Below the pieces are notes generated by a model, which was not told where the DNA came from, searched no databases, and saw nothing but the letters and a program-made list of their open reading frames with translations. Of a DNA stretch of 64,000 nucleotides, positions 58,388 through 64,000 are shown in pieces. The DNA is taken from NCBI GenBank assembly GCA_036937835.1, contig CM072878.1, positions 2,466,001 through 2,530,000 of the forward strand, written 5' to 3'. The DNA comes from Pampus argenteus (lineage: Eukaryota > Chordata > Actinopteri > Scombriformes > Stromateidae). Every line of letters starts with the position of its first letter. The stretch's first letter is position 1. Position numbers and translations under genes: made by a program.

Positions 58388-58740
58388 AGGTGCAGCCATA
58401 CCACCCTGAACACGCCCGATCTCGTCTGATCTCAGAAGCTAAGCAGGGTCGGGCCTGGTTAGTACTTGGATGGGAGACCGCCTGGGAATACCAGGTGCTG
58501 TACCCCCTTCCCATGGGCCCACCACCCATGGGAGGGGTCTCAGGGGGGGAACCCCTTAGAAAGGTGCGAAGAGAGATGGGCGGCAGTCGGAGACGGGGAC
58601 CCTGGCGGTCCGACCCCCGGTTGCAGAAGCTGGCTCTGGCAGAAGTGGCTGGGGAGAGGGGAGTCTGGGCTTCCCTGCTGAAGATGCTGCCCCCGCGACC
58701 CGGATACGGATAAGCGGAAGAAAACGAACAAACGAACATA
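58388..58740 (+). mobile_element. 5S rRNA-headed SINE-like retroelement with LINE-type tail
   Basis: 58389-58504 is nearly a full 5S rRNA sequence, including the internal promoter (aagctaagcagggtcggg and ggatgggagaccgcctggg). It is followed by a GC-rich body and a tail ccgcgacccggatacggata, then agcggaagaaaac, of the kind ending fish non-LTR elements, then (AAACG)-like repeats. TAGAATA occurs on both sides (58380-58386, 58740-58746) as a probable target duplication. The element is antisense to kcnc3 within its first intron. Confidence 0.75.
58389..58504 (+). rRNA. 5S rRNA-like sequence (retroelement head, probably not a functional rRNA gene)
   Basis: Matches vertebrate 5S from about position 2 to 118. 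The outer stem differs in sequence yet still pairs: GGTGCAGC (58389-58396) with GCTGTACC (58497-58504), eight pairs with one G-U. No T-run terminator follows directly, so transcription would read into the retroelement body. Confidence 0.7.
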
Positions 58741-59159
58741 TAGAATACATTTCCTCTTTTTTTATAATTGAAAAGAGAATGTACTGTAAGTAAAAGCTGT
58801 AAGTACCTGAATCTTTACTATATAATAAACTGTACAGTATATTTATGCAATTCCATCCTGCTCTCCCTATGCTTCTTCATCCCCTGCTTCATCCTCTTCA
58901 TCACATTTCCTCACTCCTGCCAGTCATACACAGTGACCTAAATCTCTTTCCTGTACCTCCTCCCCTGGACAATCTTCTCTTTCTTTAGCTTTCCTTCTTT
59001 ATCTTCTTCATCACCAGCTCCCTCTTCTCCCTCCTGCCTCAGCTATTTATTCCTCCATTTGTCTTTTTATACCTTTCTCCTTCATTTGTGTTCCTTTGAC
59101 TATCGTCTTTTGGAATCCTTAAATCTTTCATTTCTTCATCCTCATTTTTGTCCCTAGTG

Positions 59160-59218
<59 letters not shown>

Positions 59219-59219
59219 A

Positions 59220-59265
<46 letters not shown>
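59160..59265. repeat. (CTTT)n microsatellite
   Basis: About 106 bases of TTTC with a single A interruption near the middle. Confidence 0.98.
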
Positions 59266-59381
59266 CAGAGAATTATCACCCAACTCTGCACTTCTCTCTC
59301 AGTTCTCAGCTGAGTGTCTGGTTTAACAGGCGGATGGGGAGTTTGTGGAGACCAAAACTAAATGATAAAGAACAGTGACTC

Positions 59382-59387
59382 GATATA

Positions 59388-59459
<72 letters not shown>
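59382..59459. repeat. (TA)n microsatellite
   Basis: About 78 bases of TA with a TG interruption near each end; followed by (TG)n to 59478. Confidence 0.98.
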
Positions 59460-59474
<15 letters not shown>

Positions 59475-59864
59475 GTGTTTCCATTTCCATTGTTTTTCTA
59501 CCCCTAATGGACAAAAATCAATTAATGCAATTGTAATACTAAAACATATTGCTGACCTGTAACCACCCTGCTTTTAGCTAAACTAGTGTACAAATACGAG
59601 CAGACACAGACCAAAAATACAAACTTGTTAAAAGCATATAAGTGGTCTTGCACATACACACAGTTTGCTTGTGTTAGCATATCGGATGAAATAACACTAA
59701 AACCCTAAACATCATCCGGTGACTCACAAAATACTTATTACCTAAGTACTTAGCTAATAATGTCAATACTGAGAGGGGGGGGGTGCAGACAATCAGCAAG
59801 AAAACAAGTGCGGAAGTCAGCTAGAGAGAGAGGGATGATGATGGAGAGAAAGGAGGGACTTTGT

Positions 59865-60190
59865 GAGTTGCAGCACAGTGGACCAGTGTTCAGCACTGTC
59901 ACAGCAAAAGGTCCTGGGTTTGAACACTGGACGTCCCAGGTGGAGTTTTCATGTTCTGCCCATGTTTGTGTGGGATTCTGCCAGCTGCTCCGGTTTCCTC
60001 CAACCATCAAAGACATGTAGCTATGTTAGAGTTAATGTCCCTGACCACTGGCAAAAGAACTGGAGTTGGTCCCCGAGCACTGCACTGCGGCTGTCCACTG
60101 CTTCCACTATGTGTGTGTAAAGGATAGGTCAAATGAAGAGGATCAATTTCCCCATGGGGATCAATAAAGTACTTCTTGTTATTATTATTT
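59865..60190 (+). mobile_element. Putative tRNA-derived SINE-like repeat
   Basis: The left end carries tRNA-like boxes (cagtgttcagc; B box ggtttgaacac), followed by gagttttcatgttctgccca, tgtgtggg and ctccggtttcctccaacc, the core of a repeat I recognise from many fish genomes. It ends ggggatcaataaagtacttc and a (TTA)n tail. Confidence 0.6.
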
Positions 60191-61408
60191 TCAGACACCA
60201 AGAAATGGAATAAAAAGGTGAGAACAAAAGGCATGAGGCATAAGAAGGCAATGCAGCAGGAGAAACTGCTCTCAGCTTGGGACTGAGGATCAAAAGCATC
60301 TAATTAGATTCATTTAGCTCGGCCAGGCTAGAGATCTCTGCCCAAACTCATCACACTGATCCCACACTGACCTATATATCAGTGAGGAGAAAGAGAGAAA
60401 CTATAGGAAGATGTGGCTGTGCTACAGTAAGCTTTAACCTACCGACAACCTGATGATACTGTGAGGCAATATACTATATGCAAAAAAGGTTCAGGTTCAC
60501 TAAATACCACGCTCACATAGGATACAGAAGTGATGTGTATGTTGCACTTCTTTTAACACTAATAAGTGGCAAACAGCAGCATAGAGCTACAGCTGCGGCT
60601 CACTGACCTGAGCTGATATTTAGCTGTAGCTATACTATATCTAGGTAACTGCAGAATTATTGCTGTTTTCTCGTGTTGTTTTCAAAGCTGCAAATTGAGT
60701 GGAGGTCACCCGTAATTTAGAAGTAACACACGATCTCTGTAGTAAAACAGAAGTGCAGAAACACGCTTCAGGCCACGTTATGTGACTGCATTGATTCAAA
60801 TCCGATGCACATCATTTCTTTCGTTTTTAGAGGTCCCTTTGAGTGTGTATGTGTGTATGAGGAGGTGAACATCTGGTTTTAGATTGTGGTTGTTAGCTCA
60901 CATTGATACTAAAGCTCATGCTGTAAATATTCAGTTAATCATTTAGAAGCAAGATGACGCCACAATATGGCAACACAGTGTCTTTGCTATGCTTCAGATT
61001 GTCAGTATTTATCCAAGACCACCATCTTTCCCTGACCTTTAACAAGTGTTTCAGTAGCTTACACCAAATAACTCCAGTTCAGTGCTGCAGGAGGGACAGA
61101 TCAATTTCAAAGGCAAGAAAACAAACAAAAAGTTCCAAATGTTCTTAGCAAAGATCAATAAAATATGAAAAGGCTTGGATTTATTAAACACAAATGTGCA
61201 GTGTGAACAACACCTAACCTATCGGAGACAGTAATACAAGTAAATGTATTTCATTATTCCCGCTGTATAACACTATTCATACGTGTGTATCCACTTAGAG
61301 CGCAGGGTTTGGTTAAAATGTGACCGCAGTCGAAAAAACTGATGACATCATATTTTCTCTTCTGTAGCAGTGACGCAGCAACCGGGATGTCCTCTCTTAC
61401 ACTGCAGA

Positions 61409-61445
61409 AAACACACACACACACACACACAGACACAGACACACA

Positions 61446-61486
<41 letters not shown>

Positions 61487-61608
61487 ACATACACAGTGTC
61501 CCTTGTAAAGGTGACTTCACTACAAATAGCCTGGCTGAAGATTTGCATACTGTTTACTCCCCAGGAGGAGGATACAGCAGTATGTTGGCTGGGATCCCTC
61601 TGTTTGCG

Positions 61609-61664
<56 letters not shown>
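61409..61664. repeat. Two (CA)n microsatellites
   Basis: CA-rich runs at 61409-61494 (with GACA interruptions) and 61610-61664. Confidence 0.96.
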
Positions 61665-61669
<5 letters not shown>

Positions 61670-62027
61670 CCAAGTCAGTAAAAATGTGACTGGACAGGCT
61701 GTGACTATTGTGTTTATGTGTTGTGTGTATGTGTGAAGTTGTGGGTTTAAATAGAAAGACAAAGTGTTGGATGTTCAGGTGAAAGAGTGCCTGTCTGTCT
61801 GTCTGTCTGTGTTCTTGTAGCTGCTGCGTGTTGTTTCAGGCAGCAGGAAGTGGTGCAGTGCATTAGCGTCTCAGCACACCTCCCTCTGTGGATTTCCCTC
61901 TCCCTATTCCACTTCATTCTTTATCGTTAATACTCATTCATCTCTCGCTCTTTATCTCGTCGTCTGTCTAGCTGCCTTCATCCTCGCTGCAGTTCATGCT
62001 TTCCTTTAACCTGTTTGTCGTCTTATT

Positions 62028-62073
<46 letters not shown>

Positions 62074-62081
62074 TCTCTCTT

Positions 62082-62127
<46 letters not shown>

Positions 62128-62139
62128 TCTCTCTCTCTG

Positions 62140-62176
<37 letters not shown>
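62028..62176. repeat. (CT)n microsatellite with GT interruptions
   Basis: About 149 bases of CT broken by GT and TTGT at semi-regular spacing; antisense of kcnc3 reads as GA. Confidence 0.97.
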
Positions 62177-62180
<4 letters not shown>

Positions 62181-64000
62181 TCCTGTTGTTGACAGATGGC
62201 GACATGCAGGGGGTGTCACAGATCAGCACACAAACAAGCAAACAATTCAGACAATGTTACAAAGGAACATCAAATTCAACAAGCTTTGAACCAGTTTCTA
62301 TTAGCAGTGGTCTTTTTGGGTCTTGTGTCAGAGCAGGGATGAGCTTGTTTGACACCTAAACACTCACAGTATTCAGATTGTGTCCACTACAAATATCTGT
62401 TTAGTGTACCTTACCTTACCCTTTTTAAAAATTGTTCAACATCAGTTACAAACCAGATTAACACGTCTACACTACATCATCTAATTATTAAAATGCTGTT
62501 TTTAATAAGTAGTTTTAGTTGAAACCTGCCCACAGTCAACAGTGAACAATAGAGATACAGCTGCGTTGATACGTCTTTGTTCTCTTTACAGTTGGCAAAC
62601 AATAAAGCTGCATCAAAGCCAACAGGCAGTGGATTTACTGATATCCTTGACCGATCACCATCTTTGTAGGTAAAAGGGTAGGTTCTGCTGATTCTTATGA
62701 ATTGAGGGGTAAAAAAATAAATAATGTGAAAGTCTTTTAGAATCAAAATGTATTTTTGCCGTACTCATCTACTTCTGTTTTTTTCAATAGGTTAAGAGTA
62801 CTGAGTCACTTATGTACTGTAGCTAGACACTATACTAACAGATGTAACATCATAATATTATAAAGTTAATATATTAAAGTGCACCACTACATTTGCTATA
62901 TATATATACTGTATATATTAGATACTGTACATCTAGGAAATGGCAGGTTTCTGGCTAAGCCCCCCTCTTCCTCTGTCCTTCCCTTCTTTCATGCCTCCTC
63001 TCTTATTCCTTCCCTTCTTCCACCATCCTCTGAGAGATCGACAGGCCAGCCTACTATAGCTAACCAGCCTGAGCCTTGCATAAACCTCCCAAAGCACTCT
63101 CATAGCAATTGTCGTCTGGCCTTCACCAGACGTATGCGTAAGCAAAGCTGGACAGCACTGAATCAGCAAGGAAGGGGTGGGGGCTTGGGGGGGTAGAAGG
63201 AAGGAGGATCGATTGGACTCTTTTGGATGAAAAACAAAAGAGCCTTGATGTCCTTTCATTATAAATCGATAGATTGAATCCCATTAATCACAACACATCT
63301 CCATAAGTCATAAATGCAGCCAGTCAGGCGGAGTTTAGATCTTGTTTTGCACACGCCGCAGTATGCATATGCGCTAGGAGAATTACTAGCTATCGCGAAG
63401 GCTCATTTAGGGGGGAAAAGACATATTGTCCTGGCTAATTTAATCTGCTAAACAAGGCAGTTTGTGCTTGAGAAGACTAGGCAACAGAAGAGGCAGAAGA
63501 GACATGTTATAAGCAATGCCTGAAACTCCCTACAGTGCTATAATGACATGGCCCAACGCATACCCAAGGTAGAACAATGAGACAGGAAGGCATTAGGAGG
63601 AGGAGGAGTGGTGCTGTGACAATGCAACGGGGTCTCTGGCACATAGAGAGCCACCCATCCGTACACTGGCTACAGTAATAAAACAGCCTCGAGTCACACA
63701 GCAAAACCTGCTGGGTCTTAAGTGAGACTTGAATCTGAATGCGTTGCTTCCTCCTTCCTCCCCTGCTCTGCTGTAGCTCTGCTGCAGGCCACAGATTGCT
63801 GCAGTGCTTCGCTCAGTGCAGAGGTGGCTCCAATACACTAAGTAGGAAGGACGAAGATCTGCCAAATAGCGCCTGAGGCTGCCAAAACGCAGAGTGAGGG
63901 CCAAACATAGCTCCTGCCAGAAAGTGAATAAAACAGGCCTGTAGAGGCACTGTCTCACACTTCCTGTTACTGTGGTGGCCATGATACACACCCCATTAGC

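Larger units (their letters stand above)
55013..64000 (-). other. kcnc3: kcnc3 intron 1 (3' part)
   Basis: No open frame on the minus strand to 64000 encodes a Kv T1 domain, so the first coding exon is beyond the window. Besides the listed repeats and retroelements nothing gene-like was found. Confidence 0.8.

Noticed and set aside
58389..58504. Functional 5S rRNA gene
   Set aside because: Single copy, altered outer stem, no T-run terminator at the 3' end, and fused to a LINE-like body with a probable target duplication.
59888..59906. RE1/NRSF-like site (ttcagcac...acagc) in kcnc3 intron 1
   Set aside because: The two half-sites are spaced one base too close for the canonical motif, and the match lies in a tRNA-like SINE head.
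61348..61689. Open frames of 88-115 codons made of Thr-His or Cys-Val repeats
   Set aside because: Produced by translating CA/TG microsatellites; the same applies at 13953, 17161, 46391, 51481, 59148 and 62028.
63593..63991. 132-codon minus-strand open frame considered as kcnc3 first exon
   Set aside because: No T1-domain motif or Kv N-terminal pattern is present; the translation looks random.

Overview
The window is vertebrate nuclear DNA, almost certainly from a ray-finned (probably percomorph) fish. The evidence is GT-AG introns, abundant (CA)n/(GATA)n/(CT)n microsatellites, several dispersed repeats of types I know from teleosts, and three intron-containing genes whose joined exons read as complete or nearly complete vertebrate proteins. 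All exon borders below were worked out by hand from splice consensus, phase agreement and protein-family similarity; no alignment was run.

Layout. (1) 47-2173, minus strand: a five-exon gene for a 212-residue secreted protein with two LU (uPAR/Ly6) domains; the second domain has lost its C-terminal cysteine signature. (2) 2.2-7.7 kb: intergenic DNA with two CTCF-like sites and a ~1.3 kb interspersed repeat. (3) 7.8-17.1 kb, plus strand: pdk2, mitochondrial pyruvate dehydrogenase kinase 2, eleven coding exons (414 aa), with a CCAAT-box promoter, two short upstream ORFs and a long 3' UTR. (4) 17.1-34.8 kb: non-coding DNA between convergent genes, containing the 3' side of kcnc3 and several palindromic (MITE-like) elements. 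(5) 34.8-64 kb, minus strand: the 3' part of kcnc3 (Kv3.3, Shaw-type potassium channel). Exons for S1, S2-S6 and the C-terminal linker are present, followed by two alternative terminal exons 13.5 kb apart. The first coding exon (T1 domain) lies beyond position 64000. Most of this region is intron, rich in microsatellites and transposon remnants, including a 5S rRNA-derived retroelement.

The three genes have no evident shared pathway: one is a cell-surface/secreted LU protein, one a mitochondrial metabolic regulator, one a fast-repolarising neuronal channel. Points most worth attention are the choice between two kcnc3 C-termini, with a CA-repeat at the proximal acceptor; the 5S-headed retroelement, whose terminal helix is preserved by paired changes; the degenerate second LU domain; and the nested hAT-type MITE with a target-site duplication. 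I found no CRISPR array, no viral gene and no clearly novel protein system.
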